A stretch of DNA of 64,000 nt from Streptomyces xanthii (lineage in GTDB: Bacteria > Actinomycetota > Actinomycetes > Streptomycetales > Streptomycetaceae), in NCBI RefSeq assembly GCF_014621695.1, contig NZ_CP061281.1:3596001-3660000 (forward strand), written 5' to 3'. The position numbers were made by a program, and so were the translations under genes. The notes beneath the pieces were generated by a model, which worked only from the letters and a program-made list of their open reading frames with translations, ran no database searches and was not told the DNA's origin. Below, piece after piece: positions 1-8,063 of the stretch; position 1 is the first letter of the stretch, and every line of letters begins with the position of its first letter.

Positions 1-626
1 GCCGCGCGCACCGCACCCTCGGCCACGTCATCGGCCGACTCCCCGCCGACCACCCGCCGCACGTTCTCCTGGGCCAGAATCCGCTGCACCGCCACCACCT
101 GCCCCGCCGCGAGCCGCGCCTCGACCCCGCCCCAGCCCTCCCTCACCAACGCCTCGGCCAGGGCCAGCTCCGACCGCTCCTGATACCCCGAGAGCCGCGC
201 CACGAGCGCCGGCGTCCCGTAGAGCAGCCGCAGATACGCGAGCACCGCCGGATGATCACAGACCCCGGTCACCGGATCCCGCCGCGCGACCCCGTCCAGA
301 AAGTGCCGCCGCAGGGCCCCCACGACGGACTCCCCGTCCGCCCGCCCGGCCACCACCCGCGCCGCCTCGTCCTCGTGATCCGCGAACCGGTGGAGAACGA
401 GATCCTCCTTGGACGCGAAGTACCGGAACACGGTCGGCTTGGACACCCCCGCCGCCTCGGCGACCTCGGCCACGGACACCTTCTCGTACCCCTTCTCGAG
501 AAAGAGCCGCACAGCACTCTCGGACAACACCTCCCGAGTCCGCTGCTTCTTCCGCTCACGGAGACCGGGTTCACGGCCCGCGGAGGCCGAGGGGGACGAG
601 GTACTGGAAGGGGTGGGGTCGCTCAT
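1..626 (-). CDS. TetR-family transcriptional regulator (3' end cut by window edge)
   Basis: The reading frame runs from ATG at 626 to the window edge with no stop, so the C-terminus lies outside. Residues about 20-65 form a typical TetR DNA-binding domain: VSVAEVAEAAGVSKPTVFRY is the helix-turn-helix, followed by FASKEDLVLHRF. The rest is a helical ligand-binding region with no recognisable effector signature. The ATG overlaps the TGA of the upstream phosphotransferase gene by four bases (ATGA), so the two are probably translationally coupled. Its target is unknown; the adjacent phosphotransferase genes are the obvious candidates, by inference only. Confidence 0.9.
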   Translation of the reverse strand, partial: MSDPTPSSTSSPSASAGREPGLRERKKQRTREVLSESAVRLFLEKGYEKVSVAEVAEAAGVSKPTVFRYFASKEDLVLHRFADHEDEAARVVAGRADGESVVGALRRHFLDGVARRDPVTGVCDHPAVLAYLRLLYGTPALVARLSGYQERSELALAEALVREGWGGVEARLAAGQVVAVQRILAQENVRRVVGGESADDVAEGAVRA

Positions 627-1750
627 GATGCGGCAGCGTAGCCGCGGCACCACCGGCCCAGCGCGGCGGCGACGACCGGCACGCTGGGCACGGAGTCGAG
701 CCCGAGCGGCACCGCGCCCCGGTCCAGCACTTCCCTCAGCCGCACCGCGTCCCGCAACAGCCCGACCGGATCCGCCGCACCGCCGCGCAGCGCCAGCGCG
801 ACCCGGACGATGTCCGTGAACACCGACTGCGCCCGCTTGAAGCCCAGCAGCAGCGGCAGGTCCCGGCCCCACCCGCGCGCCCCGCCCGGCCGGACCCCGG
901 AGACGGCCGCGGACCACAGCCGGGCCACCGTCCGCTCCTGCCAGGCCGGGTACCGCATGAGGTGCAGATGGGTGGCCAGGTCGTAGAGCGGATCTCCGAC
1001 CATGGCCAACTCCCAGTCGATCACCCAGAGTTCCTGCCGCGCGTCGACGATCAGGTTCTCCCGGTGCAGGTCCCCGTGGACCAGGCAGAAGGGCCGCTCG
1101 CCGAGGCCGGACACGAAGCGGCGCAACCGCGCCGTGGCACCGTCGTCGACCCCGAGATCGCGGAACAGGCCGCCGACCTCGTCCGCGTGCGCCGCGTGGA
1201 CGTGCTCCTCCATGTAGGAGATCAGGCCGTCGAGGAAGGCCGCGCTGTCGCCGTCGGCCACCGCTTCGGGTGCGGGGCCGCGGCGGGGCAGGCGCACGGA
1301 GCGGGGCCGGATGGAGGCCAGTTCCCGGAACACGTCGACCATCTGCACCACCAGATGGCCGGGCACGGCCGCATCCGCCGGATGCAACTGTCCCAGCGTC
1401 GCTCCCTCGATGAAGCGCTGCAGTCCCTTCCCGTCCACCTCGATCAGCTCGGGAACCCGGCGCACCCGCCGGTGCAGCGCTCGTACGACGTCCTCCTCCG
1501 ACACGAAGGACCGGCGGTCGAACCGCACGAGACCCGGGCGCGCGGCCCGGCTCTTCCAACGGCCCGGCGGCGCACCGCGCCTGCCGCCGCACCCGGCGCC
1601 CAGGGGGATCACGTACGTCTCGTGGTGGTGGCCGGCCAGCGGCCCCTCGATCGCCGAGACGTCGCCGCAGAGTTCGACGGCCGACCGCCAGGCAGCGCTC
1701 GTCCTGTCGTCCGAATAGCCCCGCATGAGAGCCCAGCATCGGCTCCGCAC
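623..1750 (-). CDS. aminoglycoside/choline-kinase-type phosphotransferase
   Basis: This protein has the APH/choline-kinase fold. The Brenner motif HGDLHRENLIVD supplies the catalytic Asp and the Mg-binding Asn, and VIDWELAMVGDPLYDLA supplies the second metal ligand. Family members transfer the gamma-phosphate of ATP to small hydroxylated or amino compounds, and the substrate cannot be told from sequence. The GTG at 1750 is preferred over ATG at 1726 because GGGAG lies at a good distance before it. The gene sits 30 bp after a paralogous phosphotransferase and overlaps the TetR start by four bases, so the three probably form one transcript. It need not be a resistance enzyme; many Streptomyces paralogues are uncharacterised. 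Confidence 0.82.
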   Translation of the reverse strand: MRSRCWALMRGYSDDRTSAAWRSAVELCGDVSAIEGPLAGHHHETYVIPLGAGCGGRRGAPPGRWKSRAARPGLVRFDRRSFVSEEDVVRALHRRVRRVPELIEVDGKGLQRFIEGATLGQLHPADAAVPGHLVVQMVDVFRELASIRPRSVRLPRRGPAPEAVADGDSAAFLDGLISYMEEHVHAAHADEVGGLFRDLGVDDGATARLRRFVSGLGERPFCLVHGDLHRENLIVDARQELWVIDWELAMVGDPLYDLATHLHLMRYPAWQERTVARLWSAAVSGVRPGGARGWGRDLPLLLGFKRAQSVFTDIVRVALALRGGAADPVGLLRDAVRLREVLDRGAVPLGLDSVPSVPVVAAALGRWCRGYAAAS

Positions 1751-1780
1751 CTCGCTCCCGCAACGGTGCCCCGGACTCCG

Positions 1781-2917
1781 CTAGGCGTCCGCCGGCCTCC
1801 GCCCGTGCTGCTCGCGGTGCCAGGCGCGCAGCGCCTCGTCCGCCCGTGCCCGGTCCAGGGGCTTGTCGGCGCCGAGGTCCAGCGGCTTCCACGCCCGTTC
1901 CATCGCCCGCAGGACCCGGTCCGCGGCCGCGGCGAACTCGGCGTCCGACGGCGCCTCCCCCAGGCCGATCGCGGCCCGCATGACATCGGGGAACACGGAC
2001 TGCACGTACTCGAAGTCCACGTAGTGCGCCAGGTCGGTGTCCATGCCGGCGGTCATCGCCTCGTGCCCGTTCGCCCGCATGGCCTGCGCCCACAGGTCGG
2101 TCATCCTGCGGCGCTCGGCGTCGTCGTAGTCCATGCGCACCAGGTGGGTCGCCAGGTCGTGCAGCGGGTCGCCGTACAGGGCGAGTTCCCAGTCGATGAC
2201 GCAGAGCCGCTCCCGGCCGCCGGGCGCCCGGCCCACCACGACGTTGCCCCGGTGCACGTCCGTGTGGAGGACCGCGTACGGGCGGTCGGTCAGCCGGTCG
2301 GGGAGCCGGGTCATGAAACGCTCGATCGCGTCGTCCGGCACGCCCACGGCGCGGAAGAGGCCGCCGAAGCGCTCCTCGTTCACCCGGTGCACCTTGTCGT
2401 CGGCGAACTTCGCGAGCCAGCCCAGGAACTGGCGGCTGTCGCCGGGCTGTGGCCAGTACGCCTCGGGCGGGGAGGGCATCCGCTCGACCGGCACGGACGC
2501 CAGCCGGGCGAAGAAGCCCGCGAAGTGGCGCAGGCGGTCCTCGCCGACCGGACCCTCGGGCACCAGTTCCGACAGGGGCTCACCCGTCAGATACGAGTGC
2601 AGAGACCATTCTCCGAAATCGGCCAGACACCGCGGCACCTCGCCCACCGTCGCGCCGACCGCCCGCAGCACATCGGCCTCCCGGCGCCACAGCCGCGGTA
2701 CGACCTCCACCGTCCGGACCGGGACGCGGAACTTGCCGCGGACACCGAGCGCCCGCACCCCCACACCCAGCAGCAAGGCCAGGGGCACGCCGAGCGGAAG
2801 GACCAGGTTGGTGTTGTGATACCCCGTCACCACGTCGCCGCCCGGGGCACGGCGTCGCGCCTCCGCGAGCTTGCGGATCAGCGCCTGATGCGCTCTGCGA
2901 GGCAGAGGTGACGACAT
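1781..2917 (-). CDS. aminoglycoside/choline-kinase-type phosphotransferase, paralogue
   Basis: Second APH-fold protein (378 aa). It carries HTDVHRGNVVVG in place of the usual HGDLHxxN and CVIDWELALYGDPLHDLA as the DxD-like metal site. The two tandem proteins share the order of motifs and the WELA.xGDPLxDLATHL stretch, so they look like an old duplication. The Gly of the HGD motif is replaced by Thr here, while the catalytic Asp is kept. ATG at 2917 has no strong ribosome site in front. The gene is first in an apparent operon with the next phosphotransferase and the TetR gene. The substrate is unknown. Confidence 0.82.
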   Translation of the reverse strand: MSSPLPRRAHQALIRKLAEARRRAPGGDVVTGYHNTNLVLPLGVPLALLLGVGVRALGVRGKFRVPVRTVEVVPRLWRREADVLRAVGATVGEVPRCLADFGEWSLHSYLTGEPLSELVPEGPVGEDRLRHFAGFFARLASVPVERMPSPPEAYWPQPGDSRQFLGWLAKFADDKVHRVNEERFGGLFRAVGVPDDAIERFMTRLPDRLTDRPYAVLHTDVHRGNVVVGRAPGGRERLCVIDWELALYGDPLHDLATHLVRMDYDDAERRRMTDLWAQAMRANGHEAMTAGMDTDLAHYVDFEYVQSVFPDVMRAAIGLGEAPSDAEFAAAADRVLRAMERAWKPLDLGADKPLDRARADEALRAWHREQHGRRPADA

Positions 2918-2976
2918 GAGCGCTCAGAGTAGCGGCTGGGACACGTGATCTCACGGCGTGTCACCATCTGGACAGC

Positions 2977-3867
2977 TCATTCCTGAGGTTGTGCGACGTG
3001 TTCCCACACCCGGTCGAACAGCAGCTGCTCCGAGTCCACCATCGCCTCGTCCCGGGCGCCCCGGCCCTTCTCGAACGTCAGCATGGGTGTCTCCGCGCCC
3101 TCGACGTCACGCAGCATGACCGGCTCCGCGTACCCGTCGACGTCCCGCAGGAAGCTGCCCGGGATGTAGTGCCCGAACAGCACCTCCCGCCGGTTCAGGA
3201 GGTACACCTTGCGGGTCGGGGTGCCGCGCAGGGTGCGGAACTCCAGGCTCACGTCGATGCCGAGCTCCTTGTGCATCCGCGCGAGGATGCCCGTCAGGAT
3301 CGTGCGCTGGTTGGCGCTCTGCGCCTTGTTCCGCCGGTCCATGGCGTCGTCGAGCTTCTGGTCGTGACCCCAGCCCTTCTCGGGCGCCGGGTAGTCGAGC
3401 CGGTCCTCCACCCGGGGCAGCAGCACCCGGACCCGCACCGACTCCGGCCGCTTGTGCTTCGCGTACAGGGCGCCCATCAGCTGTCCGAAGGCGAACATCA
3501 TCGTCTCGGAGGTCAGGCTGACCACGTCCAGCTCCACATGCGGAGCCTCGAACGCCACTTCCAGCCGGGGCCCGAGGATGCTCCGCGCGGACAGTGTCAC
3601 GTCCCGGGCCGGCTCCGCCCGCGCGGTCGGCGCCACCTCCGGCGGACTGCCTCGGCCGACCGCCGTGAGCAGGCCTTCTCCCTCGAGGATCTTCAGCGCC
3701 TGGCGCACCGCGCTGCGCTGCACCCCGAACGTCTCGACCAGCTCGGCCTGCGTCGGGAGCCGGCTGCCTCGTGCCAGCTCTCCGGACGAGATCCGTGCGC
3801 GCAGCCGGTCTGCGATGTCCGCCGCCGAGGGCCGCTCGGTGGTGGTCTCGCGCGTCCCGCCGTCCAT
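2977..3867 (-). CDS. devE: GntR-family developmental regulator DevE-like
   Basis: The N-terminal winged helix (about residues 14-75; SRLPTQAELVETFGVQRSAV then RQALKILEGEGLL) is a GntR DNA-binding domain. The remainder is an effector domain clearly paralogous to the GntR protein encoded at 4753-5673 (shared TSET, RPES and ILLP/VLLP blocks). ATG at 3867 is chosen because GGAAGGGGG lies 8 bases upstream; nine extra codons are possible upstream. The order GntR / HAD phosphatase / GntR matches the devE-devB-devA locus I recall from S. coelicolor, where these regulators control aerial development. A perfect palindrome 47 bases upstream of the start is a likely operator. Confidence 0.8.
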   Translation of the reverse strand: MDGGTRETTTERPSAADIADRLRARISSGELARGSRLPTQAELVETFGVQRSAVRQALKILEGEGLLTAVGRGSPPEVAPTARAEPARDVTLSARSILGPRLEVAFEAPHVELDVVSLTSETMMFAFGQLMGALYAKHKRPESVRVRVLLPRVEDRLDYPAPEKGWGHDQKLDDAMDRRNKAQSANQRTILTGILARMHKELGIDVSLEFRTLRGTPTRKVYLLNRREVLFGHYIPGSFLRDVDGYAEPVMLRDVEGAETPMLTFEKGRGARDEAMVDSEQLLFDRVWEHVAQPQE

Positions 3868-3913
3868 GCGACACACCCCCTTCCACCGAACCAAGTCCTC
3901 ACAACTCTACGCC

Positions 3914-3928
3914 AGTTGGCAGCCAACT
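3914..3928. promoter_or_regulatory. putative DevA/DevE operator upstream of devE
   Basis: Perfect 6-3-6 palindrome AGTTGG-CAG-CCAACT, 47 bp upstream of the devE start codon. The same half-sites recur at 5785-5799 and 6152-6166. GntR dimers typically bind short palindromes of this size. Assignment to DevA or DevE is inference. Confidence 0.7.
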
Positions 3929-3985
3929 CTCCCGGACGTGCACGAGGACGGACGATGAGGGCAGGTCAGGGGCCGGACAGCGGGT

Positions 3986-4753
3986 TCAGCCGAGAGCGCG
4001 CACCGCGATCAGGACCGGTTCGAGATCCGTGACCAGGTGGCGGGCGCCCGCCTCGCGCAGGGCCGCCGCCTTGGTGGCGTTGCGGGCGTAGCCGAGGAAG
4101 GAGACCCCGGCGGCGCTCGCGGCCGCGCAGTCGCTGGCCGCGTCACCGACCATCAGCGTGCGCGCCGGATCAGCCCCCATCGCGTTCAGCGCGCGCTGCA
4201 GCGACCACGGATCGGGCTTCAGGCGGGTCAGTTCGCTCGCCTCGCGCCCGTAGATGTGCGGCTCGAAGCAGCCGGACAGGCCGCGGTCGTGTACGTACCG
4301 GCGTGCCGCCTCCGCCGAGTTGTTCGTGGTGATCGCCAGGCGGACGCCCACCGCGCACCAGGTGCGGATGAGCGGGTCCGCGTAGGGGGTGGGCCAGGCG
4401 GTGGGGACCGCGCGGAGTTCCTGGGCGGTCAGGCTCTGTTCCAGGGCCATGACCAGGTCGGTCCGCGGCTTGTCGCGGGCGAGGCGGGCCAGCGTGCCGT
4501 GCGGGTCGCGCAGCTCCCGCTCCTCCTCGGTGAGCATCTCGCCGAGCCCCTGCGACTCCAGCCAGCGCTCCTGCAACTCGGCTATCCCGAGGGCGGGGCG
4601 GCCCGCGAACAGCCGGCAGATGGGTCCGTCGAAGTCGAGGAGCACGACGCGCGTGCCCCTGAGCAGTCCGATCAGTTCGGGATCGATCATCTCCCGCTGC
4701 GATTGCGTCTCTTCAGCCACAGGAACAGTCTGCTGCGTCGTATCTGAAGTCAC
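3986..4753 (-). CDS. devB: HAD-family hydrolase DevB-like
   Basis: HAD-superfamily phosphatase of 255 aa. Motif I is VVLLDFDGPIC: the nucleophile Asp is present and the usual second acidic position (DxDx) is retained as DFDG. Motif II is ITTNNS and the C-terminal motif is MVGDAASDCAAA, all as in phosphoglycolate-phosphatase-like members. GTG at 4753 is taken as the start because it overlaps the devA stop by one base (TAGTG), the normal arrangement of the devA-devB operon as I recall it. The substrate is unknown. A role in aerial development is known for the S. coelicolor locus and is inferred here. Confidence 0.85.
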   Translation of the reverse strand: MTSDTTQQTVPVAEETQSQREMIDPELIGLLRGTRVVLLDFDGPICRLFAGRPALGIAELQERWLESQGLGEMLTEEERELRDPHGTLARLARDKPRTDLVMALEQSLTAQELRAVPTAWPTPYADPLIRTWCAVGVRLAITTNNSAEAARRYVHDRGLSGCFEPHIYGREASELTRLKPDPWSLQRALNAMGADPARTLMVGDAASDCAAASAAGVSFLGYARNATKAAALREAGARHLVTDLEPVLIAVRALG

Positions 4754-5673
4754 TAGGTGAGTGTCAGGTCCGACGTGATGGTTTCCCAGAGGGCGTCGAA
4801 CCACTTCTGGGACTCCTCGACGAAGGCGCGGTCGCGGTGGCCGGCGCGGTGTTCGAAGGAGAAGAGGAGGGCCTGGGTGCCGGTGGCGGCGTACATCTCC
4901 AGGGTCGTGCCGCTGTCGATCTCCTCCTCGCGGCGCTGGACCATGTAGTACGAGAGGAGGGCCTCCTCCTCGTTGAGCAGGTAGAGCTTGACGGGCGGGG
5001 TGAACGGCAGGGCGCGGAAGGTGACCTTCACGTCGATGCCGTGGGAGGAGCGCAGGGAGCGGAGGTTGTGCCGCAGGACCTGGCCCTGCGCGTTGCGGGT
5101 GGCGAGCCAGCGCCGGTGGACGGGGTCCTCGCCGTCGCCCTGGCCGGAGTCGGCGACCGGGACGGGGAAGGCCAGGTCGATGTCGCGGCTGGGCAGCAGG
5201 ATGCGTACGTCGATGGACTCGGGTCGCATGCGTCCCTCGTGGATCAGCCGCAGTGGCTCGCCGAGGGCCAGCATCAGGGTCTCGGAGGTCATGCAGACGG
5301 CGTCGATGCGGACCCGGGGCGCCTGGAAGGCGTCGACCAGGCGCGGGGAGAGCGCGACCATCGTGGGCTGCGGTTCGTCACCGGCCGGGGTGGAGGGCGC
5401 GATGCGGGGCGGGCTGCCCTTGCTGCGGTTGGCCAGGAGTCCGTCGGCCTCCAGGAGTTGGAGCGCCTGACGGACCGTGCCGCGCTCCACGTCGAACTGC
5501 CCGGCGAGCGTGGCCTGGGTCGGCAGCCGGTCGCCCGCCTTGAGGACCCCCGCCCTGATCCGCTCGCGCAGCTCGTCGGCGATCTCCTGCGCTCCGGGCC
5601 GTCTGCCGCCCCCGTTCAGGGCCGCCCCGGCGCCCGTACCCGCCGCGGCCTGCGTGCCTGCACTACCAGCCAT
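4753..5673 (-). CDS. devA: GntR-family developmental regulator DevA
   Basis: 306-residue GntR protein: winged helix at about residues 25-85 (DRLPTQATLAGQFDVERGTV, then RQALQLLEADGLL) followed by an effector domain paralogous to the one in devE (MTSETLMLALGEPL, RPESIDVRILLP). It is translationally coupled to the HAD gene, the devAB arrangement. In S. coelicolor DevA is reported as a negatively autoregulated regulator needed for normal aerial hyphae. Two starts are possible: ATG 5673 (AGGAG 12 bases away) or GTG 5682 (AGGAG 3 bases away); the ATG is used here. The palindrome at 5785-5799 lies in the divergent region between this gene and the small gene at 5881. Confidence 0.83.
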   Translation of the reverse strand: MAGSAGTQAAAGTGAGAALNGGGRRPGAQEIADELRERIRAGVLKAGDRLPTQATLAGQFDVERGTVRQALQLLEADGLLANRSKGSPPRIAPSTPAGDEPQPTMVALSPRLVDAFQAPRVRIDAVCMTSETLMLALGEPLRLIHEGRMRPESIDVRILLPSRDIDLAFPVPVADSGQGDGEDPVHRRWLATRNAQGQVLRHNLRSLRSSHGIDVKVTFRALPFTPPVKLYLLNEEEALLSYYMVQRREEEIDSGTTLEMYAATGTQALLFSFEHRAGHRDRAFVEESQKWFDALWETITSDLTLT

Positions 5674-5784
5674 GTCCGCCACGCTCTCCTGAGTCACAAC
5701 CAAACGCTACAACTTCCACGGATTTGGTGGGAGTTGTTGGAACCTTGTTTATCCACAGCGACCAAGCGGGGACAACTACGGTGT

Positions 5785-5799
5785 AGTTGGTTGCCAACT
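5785..5799. promoter_or_regulatory. putative DevA/DevE operator in devA / small-gene divergent region
   Basis: Perfect palindrome AGTTGG-TTG-CCAACT, 112 bp upstream of devA and 82 bp upstream of the small gene at 5881. Four further bases after the right arm (TGGC) also match the site at 6152-6166. It could control both directions. Confidence 0.72.
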
Positions 5800-5880
5800 T
5801 GGCGCAAGGTGGCCGTGGCTGGCAGTTACCTGGACCAACCCTCCCGCACCACGTTCGTCGTACCCAAGGAGGTAAGAGCC

Positions 5881-6072
5881 ATGCCCTTCCTGAGCCTCCT
5901 CTCCGCGGTGTTCGTGATCACCTTCGAACAGCTCGTCCAGTGGCACTACGGCCCGGCCGGAATCGCGGGCCTGCTGCTCCTGACGATCGGCCTCAAGGCC
6001 CGGAACGCCACGTGCAGCTCCATCGGGGCGGCCCTGCTCGCGATCATGGTCGCGGGCCCCGCCCTCCACTGA
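5881..6072 (+). CDS. small two-helix membrane protein, paralogue 1
   Basis: 63-residue protein with two hydrophobic segments (about residues 2-15 and 27-40, with a third weak stretch at 50-60). The conserved core FEQLVQWHYGPAGIAG is followed by IGLKARN. The start is fixed by an almost perfect Shine-Dalgarno (AAGGAGGT) 7 bases before ATG. The gene is divergent from devA and lies behind the AGTTGG-N3-CCAACT palindrome. A close paralogue follows at 6250. I do not recognise a named family. The strong ribosome site suggests high translation when the gene is induced. A role in the membrane during development is inference from location only. Confidence 0.8.
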   Translation: MPFLSLLSAVFVITFEQLVQWHYGPAGIAGLLLLTIGLKARNATCSSIGAALLAIMVAGPALH

Positions 6073-6151
6073 GCCTCAACTTCCCGCCATCTTTGGGGAG
6101 TTGACGTGAAGGTGGTTATGACTCGGAACACAGCGGAGATAAGTACCAATG

Positions 6152-6166
6152 AGTTGGTGACCAACT
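6152..6166. promoter_or_regulatory. putative DevA/DevE operator upstream of second small gene
   Basis: Perfect palindrome AGTTGG-TGA-CCAACT, 84 bp upstream of the ATG at 6250. This is almost the same distance as the 82 bp at the first small gene, and the bases following the right arm are also the same (TGGC). Confidence 0.72.
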
Positions 6167-6249
6167 TGGCCGACATGGTCGGCCCGCCTCGCAGGTTGGC
6201 GTCAGTCACAGAGGTTGGTCCGCGTCACCGCCCGAAGGAGGTCAAGACC

Positions 6250-6435
6250 ATGCCGCTCTTCGCCATCGTCGTCGCCGCGCTCGCCATCGGCTTCGAACAG
6301 CTCATCCAGTGGAAGTACGGGCCGATGGGCATCATCGCCTTCATCGCGCTCTCCGTCGGCCTCAAGGCCAAGAACACCGTGATCAGCGGCATCGGGGCGG
6401 TCGTCCTCGTCATGCTGCTGGCCCAGAGCGGCTGA
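6250..6435 (+). CDS. small two-helix membrane protein, paralogue 2
   Basis: 61-residue protein closely similar to the one at 5881-6072: both contain FEQL-x-QW-x-YGP-x-GI, then a hydrophobic run, then GLKA-x-N and a hydrophobic tail. It also has a near-perfect ribosome site (AAGGAGGT) and the same upstream palindrome, so regulator site, translation signal and protein were duplicated together. A strong hairpin starts at the stop codon and probably ends the transcript. Function unknown; the invariant Phe-Glu-Gln and Gln-Trp residues between the hydrophobic segments suggest a specific interaction surface. Confidence 0.8.
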   Translation: MPLFAIVVAALAIGFEQLIQWKYGPMGIIAFIALSVGLKAKNTVISGIGAVVLVMLLAQSG

Positions 6436-6472
6436 CCGGGCTCCCTTCCGGAGGGGAGCCGGGAGCCCGGTC
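6434..6472 (+). terminator. hairpin terminator after small-gene pair
   Basis: GACCGGGCTCCC (6434-6445) pairs perfectly with GGGAGCCCGGTC (6461-6472), with a smaller hairpin in the loop. It overlaps the stop codon of the second small gene and faces the 3' end of the acetyltransferase gene, so it may work in both directions. Confidence 0.75.
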
Positions 6473-6543
6473 GGTCTTCAACAGATCGGCAGTTCAGCAG
6501 CAGGCACAGCGCAGCACCGCACCGCACCGCGCAGCACCGCGGT

Positions 6544-7809
6544 TCAGAACATGTCGGGGCACCACGGGCGCCGCGACGTACGCAACAGGGCGTCGGCAAC
6601 GGCGGCGGCGCCCGCCTCCTCCTCGACCACCCGGCCCAGGGCGGCGAGCCGCACCGCGGACACCTCGCCCAGCCACAGCGCCCCCAACTCCGCGACACCG
6701 AGCGTGAGCTGGGGTGCCGCGGCGCTCGGCACGCACGTCGCACCGTCGGGCGCCGCATCCCACGCGAACCGTCCCCCGGCGAGCCCCGCCTCGTCCCGCA
6801 CCTCGATGACCAGCGCCCCGCTCGTCCCGTACGACCGCGCCTCCAGGGCCGCCGCGACGTCCAGGAGCCGCACCCACATCGCGTCCGACTGCCGCACGAT
6901 CCGGGCCGCCCGGGGGTCGGGCAGCAGGTCGGGCAGCAGATCGTCGGGGGCGCGCAGGCCGCTCCGCACGACCGTCACCCAGTCGATCGCGCAGACGTAG
7001 TGCCACAGCGCGCGCTCGGCGGCCGGCGTCTCCCCGAACAGGTCGAGCACCGTCGCCGTGCACACCGGCTGCACCGCGTCGCTGAACTTCCCCTCGATCC
7101 GGTACCGGAGCAGGCCCTCGACCTCACCGCGCGCCGAGCGGTACAGGGCGAAGAACGGCTCCGTCCACGGCTCCTCGGGGGCCGCCGCGAGGCCCGTGTC
7201 ACGGTCCCACCAGGACGGCTCACGGGAGACCATGCCGGCGACCCGGGTACGGAGCCGGTCGTGCAGCCCCGGGCCCTCCTTGCGGTACTCCGCCGCGTCG
7301 ACCAGTTCGATCGTGGCGCCGTCCTCGGGGGCCGACCAGCGCGGGCCGAGGCCGGTGCGGGGGACGTCGATCTCCCAGGTCGTCGCGGTGGTGGCGGGGC
7401 CGAAGCCGTAGCGGCCGTAGATCGGGTACTCGGCGGCGATCAGGGTCGCCGCGACGTCCCCGCGCTCCTTCGCCTCGGCGAGGTCGTCCGCCATCATGCG
7501 GGTGAGCAGGCCGCGGCGGCGGTGCGTGGGGGTGACCGTTACGTTCGTGATCGCGTCCGTCGGGACGGTGGCTCCGCCCGGGACCGTCAGGGTCTGGGCG
7601 AAGGAGCGGAACGTGGCGACGGCTCGGCCCGTGTCCGTGAACGCGCCGCGGACGCGGGAGAGGTCGAACTGGGCTCGGCGGCGGTCGACGGTCTCGTCGG
7701 AGACGGTGGGAGAGCGGACGAAGCCCGTGTTGAGCGCGCGGCTCCAGGTCCGGACTTCTTCCGGGGTGATCGGGCGGACGGTTTCGGCGGGGCCGGGGCG
7801 GGTCGTCAT
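6544..7809 (-). CDS. Eis-type GNAT N-acetyltransferase
   Basis: 421-residue protein with the Eis layout: N-terminal GNAT domain ([20 protein letters not shown] is the acetyl-CoA loop), a second GNAT-like half, and a C-terminal SCP2-like region ending in -CPDMF. In Mycobacterium Eis the free carboxylate of the terminal Phe and a Tyr serve in catalysis; a terminal Phe is conserved here, and [11 protein letters not shown] carries the expected Tyr. Family members acetylate amines, including aminoglycosides and peptides, but the natural substrate here is unknown. ATG at 7809 is the first in-frame start. Confidence 0.88.
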   Translation of the reverse strand: MTTRPGPAETVRPITPEEVRTWSRALNTGFVRSPTVSDETVDRRRAQFDLSRVRGAFTDTGRAVATFRSFAQTLTVPGGATVPTDAITNVTVTPTHRRRGLLTRMMADDLAEAKERGDVAATLIAAEYPIYGRYGFGPATTATTWEIDVPRTGLGPRWSAPEDGATIELVDAAEYRKEGPGLHDRLRTRVAGMVSREPSWWDRDTGLAAAPEEPWTEPFFALYRSARGEVEGLLRYRIEGKFSDAVQPVCTATVLDLFGETPAAERALWHYVCAIDWVTVVRSGLRAPDDLLPDLLPDPRAARIVRQSDAMWVRLLDVAAALEARSYGTSGALVIEVRDEAGLAGGRFAWDAAPDGATCVPSAAAPQLTLGVAELGALWLGEVSAVRLAALGRVVEEEAGAAAVADALLRTSRRPWCPDMF

Positions 7810-7897
7810 GAGGTCACGCTAGGTCGGCCCCGCGCCGGTGTCGCCCCGATTTCGGCCCCCGCCGCAGCTCCGCCTCTTTGTCGCCGGGTGCCGCTCC

Positions 7898-8038
7898 GGT
7901 GGGGGCTGGTCGCGCAGTTCCCCGCGCCCCTGGAGATGCGCACTTCGTGCGCTCCATCGGGCGGTCACCTGTCGGGGAAATGCGACGCGAAGCGTCTGCA
8001 TTTCAGGGGCGCGGGGAACTGCGCGGTCAGCCCCCACC
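7898..8038. repeat. Streptomyces inverted-repeat element, copy 1
   Basis: Outer arms of 34 bases, 7898-7931 and 8005-8038, pair except at two positions; they contain the GGGGCGCGGGGAACTGCGCG sequence seen throughout Streptomyces genomes. The interior holds two smaller hairpins (GCGCAC-TTC-GTGCGC and GACGC-GAA-GCGTC flanked by AAATGC/GCATTT). Copy 2 lies at 32830-32976 and a diverged copy at 41268-41416. Here it lies after the rsiG stop and before the acetyltransferase start, so it probably ends rsiG transcription. Confidence 0.85.
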
Positions 8039-8063
8039 GGCCCGCGGACCGCGACGCGAGAGG

